Origin: Sipunculus nudus
Taxonomy: Eukaryota > Annelida > Sipuncula > Golfingiida > Sipunculidae
Assembly: GCA_026874595.1 (NCBI GenBank)
Contig: CM049320.1
Coordinates: 14,135,488 to 14,199,487, forward strand
DNA: 64,000 nucleotides
Direction: 5' to 3'
Under the pieces are notes generated by a model. It did not search any database, was not told where the DNA came from, and was given only the letters and a program-made list of their open reading frames with translations. Both the position numbers and the translations under genes were made by a program. Below are positions 23,487 through 35,674 of this stretch, one piece after another; position 1 is the first letter of the stretch, and each line of letters opens with the position of its first letter.

Positions 23487-23491
<5 letters not shown>
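22708..23491. mobile_element. Mariner-like non-autonomous element in a TA tract
   Basis: Left end TTGGGTGGCCCAATAAAAAC (22710) and right end ...GGCACCCGA (23489) are imperfect inverted repeats, each with GAACTTT about 25-45 bp inside. TA dinucleotides flank both ends (22708-22709, 23490-23491), the Tc1/mariner target duplication, and both flanks lie in TA microsatellite. A poly-T/poly-G expansion distorts the right end. No transposase frame is readable in the 780 bp. Confidence 0.5.

Positions 23492-23534
<43 letters not shown>
23489..23534. repeat. (TA)n microsatellite
   Basis: TA run that supplies the target of the mariner-like element to its left. Confidence 0.9.
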
Positions 23535-23540
<6 letters not shown>

Positions 23541-23799
23541 TCTCTCATTGGTACCAATAGCACAATTATACAAAAGTCTTAATTTTATAGCGCACTGGCA
23601 TTTCATTATTTACAAATGTCAGGGTTACTGTTTTTTTAATCTGTAATCAGTTGTAGACTCAAATACCATCGTTACAATTGCCACAGTGACACACGAATGA
23701 GCCTGAACTTTAGCACCTTAAATGCCTTAAGCCACTCAAAGTCACATTATGACAATGTTGCTAATTAAAATGCTCTGTAGTTAGCTCCAGTCGCAGCCA

Positions 23800-23803
<4 letters not shown>

Positions 23804-23889
<86 letters not shown>
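23804..23889. repeat. Long (TA)n microsatellite
   Basis: About 86 bp of TA with one C interruption, followed by the 'acgcgagggtttaattcgg' CGCGA-type repeat fragment. Confidence 0.95.
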
Positions 23890-24509
23890 TGAGGTTGCCT
23901 TTTTATACGCGAGGGTTTAATTCGGAGGTATTCGTGAATATGGAATAATTGCGAATATGAAACCCTCGGGAAAAAGATGCTCCATCAACTAAGATGAACT
24001 CTGAAAACAACCTGATCAGCAACCTTATATGTGCCAGTTTTCGAAACTGGCCCATGCATTAGCTGTACCCACAGGCTGTGATACATATCGACTGTGATAA
24101 AAGTCTTATATTAAAGACTAAACCAGTAATTAGTGACTTTTTGTAGGATTTTCTTTTCTAAATTTTACCTCAATACAGATCCTGCTGTACTTAGATTTTA
24201 CAAGTTCTGGTGCAATCGAGAAAATGAAATCCTTGTGAAACGTTCAAAATGAAAAAAATTGCGAAATTTCAGCCTCGCGAATATAAAGCTTACCACTGTA
24301 TATATATGTAAGAGTTCAACGGATTTATCCCCATTATTTATTCTATCTGAAAAATAAGTCTTCATTTTTTAGTCTTCCAGACAACTTCGTAAAGAAAATG
24401 AAGTTGATAAAAAAACGCTAACACACATATCCGCTTTTTGTATTTTTATATGATCAGTTTAAAAAGAGTATTTATCACCGTCTTCTGTATCAAATATATA
24501 AAGAAAATA

Positions 24510-24893
24510 TTGTTTAAGGAAACCGCGTTTTATTGATTAACTTACACATAAAACAGCGTGCTTAAATTTTAGGCGCTATTCTTCAAAAACATGTTCGGAT
24601 CACAGTCTGTAACATGAACCCGAGCATCCGTCTTTGGCGGTCATGAGGTTGACTAGAATGATTTATCAATTCTTGATTGCAGCTGGAACGATAACCTCAA
24701 TTTAGATCAGTTACATTTGGAAGGTATTATTTACACTCAATGGTTAGAGTCACTTGACATGCAAATGCTACTTTTGGCCTGCCATGGTCACACGCAATCT
24801 TTCACGTGAGGAATATAGCCGAATGAAAAGGGCTTGTTTGTCTGTTCAAGTCAATGAGACACAGTCTTATTTAACCACAATACTTCCCTTCCT

Positions 24894-24945
<52 letters not shown>
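24510..24945. repeat. Repeat R1 5' module with (TA)n
   Basis: 'ccgtctttggcggtcatgagg', 'gaacgataacctc', 'acgtgaggaatat' and a CT-rich stretch run directly into a 49-bp TA tract (24897-24945). Same order as at 25181-25650. Confidence 0.7.
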
Positions 24946-24948
<3 letters not shown>

Positions 24949-25599
24949 ACTATACAAATAAAGAGGAATCAAATTCTGCAGACATTTTACATTGGTTTCG
25001 TACAACATGTTGCATCAGGTTAGACTTACCTGAAATGCACGAAAACACGCAGTAAAAACGTTTCATAAAATTTGATTTGGTAATGCTGATACACGTCTGT
25101 ATTTTGTTTTTTTTTATGTTCACCCCAAAACGAGTGTTTATCAGCGTCTTCTCTATCACATATATAAAGATTTTTTTAAAGGAATCCACCTTTTTTGATT
25201 AACGAAATATATAAAACTTGAGTACGCAGTATTATGGGTTTTTTTTACACAAATCATGCGCGTATCACGTTCTGCAACATAAATCTGAGCATCCGTCCGT
25301 GGCGGTCATCAGGTAGATCAGAGGGATTTAACAAATCTAGATTGCGTCCTGAACGATAACCTCCATTTAAGATCAGTTACAGCATGAGAATTTAATGTCT
25401 AGTCAATAGTAAGATTTATTTGACATGCAAAAGTTCCAGCTACTTTTTGCTGGCCATAGGCACACGCGATCTTTCACGCGAGGAATACAGGCCAATGAAA
25501 AGGACCTTGACAATCTCTTCAAATCAATGAGACACAGCTTTATGTAACCGCAGTACTTCCCTCTCCCTCTCTCTCTCTCTTTCTCCTTCTCTATCTTTA

Positions 25600-25650
<51 letters not shown>

Positions 25651-27699
25651 GTAATGCGGTAATACATGTCTGCTTACGGATTATTATATGTAACCTATAC
25701 CGAGAATTTATCAGCGTCATCTGTATCAAATATATAGAGAAATTCTTTATCCTCTTTTCACTGATTCCACTGTTCCAGTAATTTCAGTGTCCACAATATG
25801 ACGAAAAGGAACTAATTTATCTGACTAAAGGATACCTGCATCGTCACATTTTTTAAATATTTTTTCTTATTCAAAGCTATATACAGATGTTTTATATTCA
25901 TATCTAATTCACATTTGTATCTGAATTCATATACCTTTTTTGAATGCATATACTGAATACTAGTATATACTGAATATATATATATATATATATCTAAAGG
26001 TTTATTGCAAATAAAACTGCTTTAGTGCTCTATGGTATAACACCAGGGTTTTATAATTATACAAATAGAGGAATCAAATTTTGTCGGAAAATTTTACTTC
26101 TACGTAGTTTCGTGATACATGTTGCACTCACAAGTTGGAACAATATATATATATATATTTATATATATTTATATTTATCCCAAGTCCACTGCCCTCAGTC
26201 GATAAACAGATACTGATTTGACACAATTGCAATATATTGATACAGTTTTAATGTTTCTTTAAAAACATATTTTTTTCTTTAAATTGAATATACACCTGCA
26301 ATAAAATGTGGAACCATATACACTAATTATTTAGGGGAATTAGGCATCTACTGAACGACTTTGAGAATGCTTGTATTTTCATTATTTCACACATAAAATG
26401 TCACATTTGTGGACTTTTGTTAAATAAAATATAAGCTTTATATGTATGTAAATGTAAAATATTACATAAAGCCACCGGTTTTTTTTTTTTCTTGCAATCG
26501 GCAGTTCATAGAGAAATTTACCAAGACCCAATGAGGAATCTATATGAGAGGCCTTTTCCTGAGAAAATCCTGGTTAACATAGTTGTAAAACTTTGTCACG
26601 TAGCCTGACATTAAATATGAAGGTTATTTTTATAGGCCTAAATAGAGTAGGGTGGATTCTGTATTCGCAAACTTGTCGGTTTCTCCAGAAAAGTAAGCTT
26701 CGATTGTGAGACTGTTCGGTCTACTTTTATAAGAAGCATGAAACACTCAATAGCTATGACTATCGCATTGTTAACCTTTCTTAAGATCTAGGTAGGTTAA
26801 CGTTCTTCAAAATATGCAGACATTGAATAAGGCACAATCGTTTAAATGTATTATTTAGAGCATCAAAAAATAATTCATACACCCTGAACACACCAAATGC
26901 TCGAATGTCAAAGTGCTCAAAGTCACACCTCTTTACCAGCAAAAGATATGCCAGTTTTCACAGAGATTTATAGGTAGGACCTTTATAAGGCTGGCGGACG
27001 AAAGATCGACGTCTAGCTCGATGAAGGGAGAATCCGGTTAACCACGAGAATCCGGTTGAGTGTACGACGGAGAAAGAGCCTCCGCCGTAGCTTAGTATGA
27101 TTGATGAAGTTTAAACAAGTGCCACCCATGCTTGTCCTGGCTGTTATTTAGACAAACTGCTATTTTTTATTACTTACTGCACTTATAGATTTAAAACATA
27201 GAAGAAATCAGAATATTCATAGGTAGGAAACAGTCTAATGTAAAAAGAATTAATCTGTTAATTTTTTAAACTTTTTTTAAGTCTTTTGAAGGACACGTGT
27301 ATAAGCTTGCTGTAATATTAAATCAGTGGATCCGTCTGAGCGGCTCCGTCACGAGGCCGACCAGGAAAATTATCACAAGTATATTGCTGCTTACACGATG
27401 ACCTTTATCTCATATCTTTTACAGTCATCTGACATCCGGCTGTTACACATTTTTTTTTCTTCATCCACGGTGCAAAGGATTTAATTTTAGCACTCAATGA
27501 TTTAATTTACAATGATATTACGGAGACGGATACAGTATTATATATTTGATATTTTATTATTGTGTCATATCCACTATACCAGAAACAAAATACTCTAAGT
27601 GAAAGGTAATTCCCTGCTAAAACCGAGAACCCACTAGGCAATAAGTAAACTTACAAGGCAGACATGCAGCCATGTCAGACACAAAATTCACAAGGCAAA

Positions 27700-27900
27700 A
27701 TTTGTTTCCATGCCGGAGAATATATCCTAAAAAAGCGACTGGGAACTTTGCCAGCAACAAAATATGTATAAAAGGGATAAATTCCATGCCGTATATCCAC
27801 AAGGCAACTGGTATATTTATGCCCTAATATGCCACACTCACATACTCAACAAAGAAATGTTTCCATGCCGGGTATATAACCACAAGGCAACTGGTAGTGA
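27700..27900. repeat. Imperfect about 75-bp repeat (CATGCCGG...AAGGCAACTGG)
   Basis: 'ttccatgccgg' stretches at about 27707, 27783 and 27858 are each followed by 'caaggc(a/g)actgg'. The duplicate copy shows the same at 33790-33990. Confidence 0.6.
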
Positions 27901-28766
27901 ACTTTCCAAGGTGAGGCAAAATAATGGTCCTATGAAAGATACTGAGATCTAGGCAAAAAGAACACAAACAAAAAATTTTCAGGTGTGTCAGACAAGTTTA
28001 CATTTACCCTCTAGGAAGTCATTTTTCATAAGAGAAATTCAAGGTAAAATATCCTGCATATCTATTCCAGCTGTGTGTGCGGCAAAAAAGAAAAATCCTC
28101 CTAATTGTAATAAATTTTGAAGTATAATACTTTAAATTTGTAAATCTATATAATATCTAGAGTTACAAGCGTTAAACACTATAATTGGAATAAACAAAGT
28201 TTGTAAAAGTTTCATTATAGAATAAAAAGTTATAATTCAAATGAATTTTATAGGTAAAGGTTTGTGAAAAGTTTAAATAACTTGGAGATAATAGTCTACA
28301 TTTGTATTAAAATTAAATGCAGTTAAATTTCAAAAGGATAATTTCTCCCTGGTCCAAACTCAACAAATGATTTAAGTCCAAGTGTAAAATAAAATAATAG
28401 CATGCCTCGGAGGTAATCCAATGAGAATTACTAAATATCTATTTAAAAGATTGATCTAAAGTTATAAGTAATGATCTGTTGAAGTTGTTATATGTTAAAA
28501 ATTAGAATTCATTTGTAACAAGTAATTAAGATTACCTAAAGGCAAACAATAAACACCATTACTCTCTTAGCTTGCATCAATTTGGCATGTAAGAGAAACC
28601 CACAGAACAATAGGCCTAACTAATAAAGTAATATTGACTTCACATATTATTAGTATAGTTATTTATATTATTATGAATATTTAGAGCAAGAAAAAAATGG
28701 GTTCGAATGGGATCGAATCCCGGTTCGGCAAGTATTTTCCCCTGAGCAATTTGTCTTCGTAACAAA

Positions 28767-28784
28767 TGGGGGTTCGTCAGGGAT
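28767..28784 (+). promoter_or_regulatory. Primer binding site of TRIM
   Basis: TGGGGGTTCGTCAGGGAT, two changes from the tRNA-Pro PBS of the Gmr1-like element. The paralogous copy (34881-34898) differs at three positions. At two of the positions where one copy deviates, the other keeps the Pro-type base. Confidence 0.65.
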
Positions 28785-28873
28785 GACGGTAAACTTTGTG
28801 GCCCAGGGAATAAGCACACCAAAGTGTGATAATTAGACTTGTTCTGTTAGCATAACGCTCTTAAGAGGGGGTG

Positions 28874-29028
28874 TGTTACAGGGTGCACATAAAAAGGACC
28901 GAATTGTCTCACTAGTCAAGCTTGCTTTGCTAGCGAAGCGGTTGGTACGCCGGGCATGCGCGCCACCGATTGGGTTCGAATCCCGGATCGGCCCAGTATT
29001 TTCCCCAGAGGAATTTGTATTCGTAACA
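28874..29028 (+). repeat. TRIM 3' LTR with tRNA-like core
   Basis: Ends TGTTACAGGGTGC and TTCGTAACA. The core 28931-28990 can form a short D-stem (GCG/CGC) and a T-arm with five pairs around TTCGAAT, but the acceptor halves do not pair. It is therefore a tRNA-derived module and not a functional tRNA gene. Confidence 0.65.
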
Positions 29029-31138
29029 CACTGAAGACTACATTTTGAATATACAAGGTGATGACTGTACTGATAGATTCATATGACTTTTTGACCATGT
29101 GTATAATCTGCTAGTACCTGCAGGTGGTGTTAAGATAATCTGTGCTGGCCTGTTTGAAATACCAGCCTCATGGGATGTTATATAACCCCATATGGGGCAC
29201 AGGGATAAAGTAAACGGTGTTGGCGTCGGTGTCCGGTTAGTCAAACCTAACTGGGAAATAAATAAGATGACAGGCAGGCCCTGTGGTTTTGTATGACCCC
29301 AACACCTGCATGGGGGTGATGCGTTGTCAGCCCTTTGTGATGCAATAGCCTTTGGGCATGCCCTTTTGATTAACCCATTAGTATAAGACCCCAAATCTAA
29401 AGCCCAGGTTTATCGAACTGAAAAAAAAAACCAGAAACACAGCTGGTATCATGCTATAACCTGTGACCCTTGTGACATTTGGTCAAACGGTCTTTTTTTT
29501 ATTATATGTGCGCGGGTTTGTGAAACCGCTACTTAAGGTATATAAAATAGTATGTTGGTTAATTTTCTCTTCACAAAAATTCCATTTGATTTAAACATAA
29601 GATAACACATTTTTGAGTTTTTACAATACCATTTACATTTGGGCAGTGTAGCATATAAAATATTTTAAATGACTATCTAGTTTAGACTATAATAGAGTAT
29701 TTATCTAATGTTTCTAACAAAGTACATTCACAAGAAAAACAGTGAAGGTATGGTCAAGTCCACGGTTCTATCTATACATATCTACTAAATAGAAGTTATG
29801 TTATTTTAATCAAGCGAAAGCTACGCATAATAAAAGGTTGAACTTTTACTTTTATTTCCATATTATTTAGCTAACTTAGATCAAGCCCTGCGGAGTTTAT
29901 ATACAAATTATCTGATAAACTGATTAATTTTGCAAAGAAATAGTCATTCAGTAAAAGTACAATATGACTTGTATACAATTGCGGGCAATAGTTGCCTGGC
30001 TGTTTACATGGGAGGCATGAAATATTTGCGGATTACGCTTATGCCAAACGTAATAAGAAGATGTGTGTTACGGTTTTAACACGCATCACATAATGGTACA
30101 TATAGCACCTGTTATTTTTCTTGCATTAACATCTTAGTCACATATATTTGATATACATAATTTTCTTACATTTTGAATGTAAAAATAATATGACTGGTTT
30201 ATCCAGAATTAAATACCCTACGACCAAAGTATTTATTGTATATTGTACAGATAGAGGTTCAATACAGTGGGATTACTGAACACCTACAAGTGACTTTAAA
30301 TTTAGAAGATGATTATTGAAGCATACACTGTCGTATAATGTATACACTGCTTCTTAGCCAAAGAAGAGCGAATTACCATAAAGTGTTTATCAAAATGAGT
30401 CTATTGTTGTACTTGCTATATTAAATAATATAACCTGCATTGTTCATTAATCAGATACGGGCCCACATTTATAAACAGCCCCAATTCTGGTTCACAAGAT
30501 AAATGCACTAAACAAAGGGAACTTCCTTAAGAAATGAAACCCAGGCATGTTTAAAGCGGTTGCTATGTTTGAATAGATCTTTTATTTAGCAGAATTCCAA
30601 AACATAAGCCCCTTTAATATATACTCATGCTCAAAAACCCAGAATTAACATAAAATAAGCAATTTATTAACAAGAATTCCTCTCCTAGCTGCTAATAACA
30701 GCCGAAAGCAACGCTCGCCAAATGTAGTTGCTTATTGATTCTGGGACGAAATTGGGCTTGGGCAACATGCACACACACAATTTAAAGAGATAAAAACAAC
30801 ACTTTTTTATTGAAACAAAATTTAGAGCCTAAACCTTCAAATTATCAGGACTGCATATAATTATTAAAACTAATAAATGAAACAGAAATTTACTTTCAAG
30901 GCTAGGTAGAAAGACTACTCGTTAGAAGTGGATGCTCTTCACCTGGGTAGCCGACACTGTCGTAAAACCAGCCCCACGAGTGATGAAAAGCCATACCCTG
31001 GAGGCACCAGAGGGCAGTCTTCTGTTGATAGCCTAGCTATCACCCTGTGATTGGCTCATAGCCAGTTAACTGACACCCTACACCCTTGACCAAAAAGAAG
31101 TGAAGAGCAAAGGTAACATTATTAGAGAGAATGTTACA
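29029..31138. other. Spacer between duplicated blocks, no gene found
   Basis: About 2.1 kb without a credible exon. A minus-strand open frame of 118 codons (29038-29394) has no domain, signal peptide or coding-like composition. Near 31139-31260 the sequence rejoins R1 (compare 7047-7170), which marks the right edge of the insertion in copy 1. Confidence 0.45.
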
Positions 31139-31316
31139 ATATCATGCTGCTTTGTATCATATTATGCGTTCAATTCTATGGTATCCGATATCCGATATCC
31201 GAATCTATAACATTAATAATTTGATATATATAATATAATATTCTATGTTTTGCTATTGCCCTATTATCTTTTGGAAAGTACATATTTATGAAGGGGCAGT
31301 TACATATAACAGAAGC

Positions 31317-31747
31317 GGAATCCACCTTTTTTGATTAACGAAATATATAAAACTTGAGTACGCAGTATTATGGGGTTTTTTTTTACACAAATCATGCGCG
31401 TATCACGTTCTGCAACATAAATCTGAGCATCCGTCCGTGGCGGTCATCAGGTAGATCAGAGGGATTTAACAAATCTAGATTGCGTCCTGAACGATAACCT
31501 CCATTTAAGATCAGTTACAGCATGAGAATTTAATGTCTAGTCAATAGTAAGATTCATTTGACATGCAAAAGTTCCAGCTACTTTTTGCTGGCCATAGGCA
31601 CACGCGATCTTTCACGCGAGGAATACAGGCCAATGAAAAGGACCTTGACAATCTCTTCAAATCAATGAGACACAGCTTTATGTAACCGCAGTACTTCCCT
31701 CTCCCTCTCTCTCTCTCTTTCTCCTTCTCTATCTTTAATATATATAA

Positions 31748-31804
<57 letters not shown>

Positions 31805-32034
31805 GTAATGCGGTAATACATGTCTGCTTACGGATTATTATATGTAACCTATAACGAGAATTTATCAGCGTCATCTGTATCAAATATATCTAAAGGTTTA
31901 TTGCAAATAAAACTGCTTTAGTGCTCTATGGTATAACACCAGGGTTTTATAATTATACAAATAGAGGAATCAAATTTTGTCGGAAAATTTTACTTCTACG
32001 TAGTTTCGTGATACATGTTGCACTCACAAGTTGG

Positions 32035-32072
<38 letters not shown>

Positions 32073-35000
32073 TTATCCCAAGTCCACTGCCCTCAGTCGA
32101 TAAACAGATACTGATTTGACACAATTGCAATATATTGATACAGTTTTAATGTTTCTTTAAAAACATATTTTTTTCTTTAAATTGAATATATACCTGCAAT
32201 AAAATGTGGAACCATATACAACGTAAATACACTAATTATTTAGGGGAATTAGGCATCTACTGAACGACTTTGAGAATGCTTGTATTTTCATTATTTCACA
32301 CATAAAATGTCACATTTGTGGACTTTTGTTAATAAAATAAAAGCTTTATATGTATGTAAATGTTAAATATTACATAAAGCCACCGGTTTTTTTTCTTGCA
32401 ATCGGCAGTTCATAGAGAAATTTACCAAGACCCAATGAGGAATCTACATGAGAGGCCTTTTCCTGAGAAAATCCTGGTTAACATAGTTGTAAAACTTTGT
32501 CACGTAGCCTGACATTAAATATGAAGGTTATTTTTATAGGCCTAAATAGAGTAGGGTGGATTCTGTATTCGCAAATTTGTCGGTGGCTCGCAAAATCAGG
32601 TTCCCAACCGTTTCTCCAGAAAAGTAAGCTTCGATTGTGAGACTGTTCGGTCTACTTTTATAAGTCGCATTGTTAACCTTTCTTAAGATCTAGTTAGGTT
32701 AACATTCTTCAAAATATGCAGACATTGAATAAGGCACAATCGTTTAAATGTATTATTTAGAGCATCAAAAATAATTCCGACACCCTGAACACTACAAATG
32801 CTCGAATGTCAAAGTGCTCAAAGTCACACCTCTTTACCAGCAAAAGATATGCCAGTTTTCACAGAGATTTATAGGTAGGACCTTTATAGGGCTGGATGAC
32901 GAAAGATCGACGTCTAGCCCGATGGAGGGAGAATCCGGTTAACTAAAAGGATGAGTGTACGACGGAGAAAGAGCCTTCGCCGTAGCTCAGTATGATTGAT
33001 GAAGTTTAAACAAGTGCCACCAATGCTTGTCCTGGCTGTTATTTATACAAACTGCAATTTCTTATTACTTACTTCACTTACAGATTTAAAACATAGAAGA
33101 AAACAGAATATTCATAGCTAGGAAACAGTTTAATGTAAAAAGAATTAATCTGTTAAATTTTTAAACTTTTATTTATGTCTTTTGAAGGACACGTGTATAA
33201 GCTTGCTGTAATATTAAATCAGTGGATCCGTCTGAGCGGCTCCGTCACGAGGCCGACCGCAATTTCTTATTACTTACTTCACTTACAGATTTAAAACATA
33301 GAAGAAAACAGAATGTTCATAGCTAGGAAACAGTTTAATGTAAAAAGAATTAATCTGTCAATTTTTTAAACTTTTATTTATGTCTTTTGAAGGACACGTG
33401 TATAAGCTTGCTGTAATATTAAATCAGTGGATCCGTCTGAGCGGCTCCGTCACGAGGCCGACCAGGAAAATTATCACATCTTTTACAGCCATCTGACATC
33501 CGGCTGTTACACATTTTTTCCACGGTGCTGTTACACATTTTTTTTCCACGGTGCAAAAGACTTAATTGTAGCACACAATGATTTAATTTGCAATAATATG
33601 ACGGAGACAGATACAGTATTATAGATTATATATATTTTATTATTGTGTCATATCCACTCTACCAGATACAAAATACTCTAAGTGAAAGGTTCGTTCCCTG
33701 CTAAAACCGAGAACCCTCTAGGCAATAAATAAACTTACAAGGCAGACACGCAGCCATGTCAGACACAAAATTCACAAGGCAAATTTTGTTTCTATGCCGG
33801 AGAACATCTCCTAAAAAAGGCGACTGGGAACTTTGCCAGCAACAAAATACTGTATAGAAGGGATTAATTCCATGCCGGGTATATCCACAAGGCGACTGGT
33901 ATATATTTTATGCCCTAATATGCCATACTCACATGCTCAACAAAGAAAATTTTTCCATGCCGGGTATATGACCACAAGGCAACTGGTAGTGAACTTTCCG
34001 AGGTGAGCAAAATATTGGTCTTATGCCAGATACTGAGATCGAGGCAAAAAGAATACCAAAAAAAAAAATTCAGGTGTGTCAGAAAAGTTTATATTTACCC
34101 TCTAGGAAGTTATTTTCATTACTTAAAGGTATTAAATTAAAGAAATTAAAGGTAAAAAATCTGACATATCTATTCCAGCTGTGTGTGCGGCAAAAAAGAA
34201 AATCCTCCTAATAGTATTAAATTTATAAGTATAATACTTTTAATTTGTAAATCTATATTTATTTTGGAGTTATAAGTGTTAAACACTATAATTGGCATGA
34301 ACTAAGTTTGTAAAAGTTTCATTATAAAATTAAAAGTTATAATTCAAATGAAATTAATAAGTAAAGGTTTGTGAAAATTTACATAACTTGGAGATAATAG
34401 TCTACATTTGTATTAAAATTAAATGCAGTTAAATTTCAAAAGGATAATTTCTCCTTGGTCCAAACTCAACAAATGATTTAAGTCCAAGTGTAAAATAAAA
34501 TATCAGCATGCCTCGGAGGTAATCCTATGAGAATTACTAAATATCTATTTAAAAGATTGATCTAAAGTATTAAGTACTGATCTGTTAAAGTTGTTATATG
34601 TTAAACATTAGAATTCATAATATTTGTAACAAGTAATTAAGATTACCTAAAGGTAAACAATTAACACCATAACTCTCTTATCTAGCATCAATTTGGTATG
34701 TAAGAGAAACCCACAGAACAATAGGCCTAACTAATAAAGTAATATTGACTTCACATATTATTAGTATAATTATTTATATTAATATGAATATTTAGAGCAA
34801 GGTAAAAAAATTGGTTAGAATGGGTTCGAATCCCGGATCGGCCCAGTATTTTCCCCTGAGCAAATTGTGTTCGTAACAAATGGGGATTCGTCCTGGATGA
34901 CGGTAAACTTTGTGGCCCAGAAAATAAGCTCACCAAAGTGTGACTCCCGGGATAATTAGTCTTGTTCTGATAGCAGAACGCTCTTAAGAGGGGGTGTGTT

Positions 35001-35077
35001 ACGGGGTGCATATAAAAACGGACCGAACTGTCTTACTAGTCAAGCTTGCTTTGCTAGCGAAGCGGTTGGTACGCCGG
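31317..35077. repeat. 3.76-kb direct duplication, copy 2
   Basis: Matches 25181-28953 in the same orientation. Differences include a short extra segment near 32581-32610, loss of the 246-bp stretch, a 205-bp internal tandem duplication (33054-33258/33259-33463), and a longer TA tract at 31749-31797. Homology stops inside the TRIM 3' LTR at 'ggtacgccgg', after which the two loci carry different tRNA-like bodies. The right flank (about 35150-35260) rejoins R1 at the equivalent of 7260-7330. Confidence 0.85.
33054..33463. repeat. 205-bp tandem duplication inside copy 2
   Basis: Two nearly identical 205-bp units, 33054-33258 and 33259-33463, each running from 'gcaatttcttattac' to 'gaggccgacc'. 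The sister locus (about 27165-27370) has a single unit, so it arose after the large duplication. Confidence 0.9.
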
Positions 35078-35150
35078 ACTTGTGCTCTACCCACATGGGT
35101 TCAAATCCCGAAACGACACAGTATTTTCCCCTGACCTATTTGTTTTCTGA
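34830..35150 (+). mobile_element. TRIM with tRNA-like LTR, copy 2
   Basis: Partial 5' LTR with a perfect B box ends TTCGTAACA at 34878. PBS-like TGGGGATTCGTCCTGGAT at 34881-34898, purine tract AAGAGGGGGTG at 34986-34996, 3' LTR start TGTTACGGGG at 34997, A-box-like TAGCGAAGCGG at 35055-35065, B box GGTTCAAATCC at 35098-35108. The anticodon-arm region differs strongly from copy 1, and the LTR end beyond 'attttcccctgacc' is lost. Confidence 0.6.
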
Positions 35151-35339
35151 TCTATATCCCTTCAGGGAATACTTTAAAAATGTAACTCATATTATATACA
35201 TTTATTCCTGATTAGTGTTCAATTTGTGTAATATAATGTAAAATAAAGGAAAGTCAGAGCAGAAATAAATAAAAACTCTACTTAGACATTTTGAAAGATA
35301 TGTTTAAATGTTTGTATCTGAAGAGTTTAATATCGTGAT

Positions 35340-35674
35340 ATCGACAATATTACGATTTAGGGATCTGTCACTCCATTACTTTTCAGCTTGGCTGAACAGA
35401 CTAACATTGCCATCTGTTCCTATTCTGGTCGAAAAGATCCGGTCTTAAACTAGAATTCAGGCAGTCAACAAGCGACTACAGGTACCCATAAATTCACAGA
35501 GGCATGGATAGAGTGAGGTATGATATCAATCCTGACGTGACAACCCTCCAACTGTGAGGCATCAGAAATGCCCAAGTATCCCATAACCCCCGGATGGACG
35601 AAACCCAAAAAAAAAATTTAATGTAGGCGGCACCACCAGTTTTACTTACCAAATAATGCCAACCTAGATCAATG
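35340..35674 (+). mobile_element. Helentron-type fragment carrying the hAT empty site
   Basis: 'acgatttagggatctgt' (35350) and 'acttttcagcttggctgaacag' (35377) flank the point where 15945-17324 has the hAT-like insertion. A degenerate left end with AACTAGAATTC and CAACAAGCGACTAC (35455-35482) follows. The family's right-end motif ACATAGTATCCGCAA is at 35837-35852. Confidence 0.5.

Larger units (their letters stand above)
25181..28953. repeat. 3.77-kb direct duplication, copy 1
   Basis: Starts 'ggaatccacc' and ends 'ggtacgccgg'. It is matched by 31317-35077 over its whole length, with small indels (about 96% by eye). It contains R1 (25181-27560) and then an insertion starting after 'attgtgtcat' that holds a CATGCCGG-type imperfect repeat and the left part of a TRIM. 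Copy 1 has about 246 bp (25735-25980) between two ATATAT runs that copy 2 lacks. No gene is seen in it. Confidence 0.85.
28697..29028 (+). mobile_element. TRIM-type mini LTR retrotransposon with tRNA-like LTR, copy 1
   Basis: A partial 5' LTR (about 28697-28764, ending TTCGTAACA) is followed two bases later by a PBS-like 18-mer (28767-28784, 16 of 18 matches to the tRNA-Pro site). Then comes a 109-bp internal part without coding capacity, a purine tract AAGAGGGGGTG (28863-28873), and a complete 155-bp 3' LTR (28874-29028), TGTTACAGGG...CGTAACA. The LTR carries an A-box-like TAGCGAAGCGG (28931-28941) and a perfect B box GGTTCGAATCC (28973-28983), 42 bp apart as in tRNAs. The 5' LTR is truncated just before its B box. 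Confidence 0.7.

Noticed and set aside
28873-28990. Functional tRNA gene
   Set aside because: A and B boxes and a T-arm are present, but the acceptor halves do not pair and the anticodon arm is poor; it is a tRNA-derived module in an LTR.
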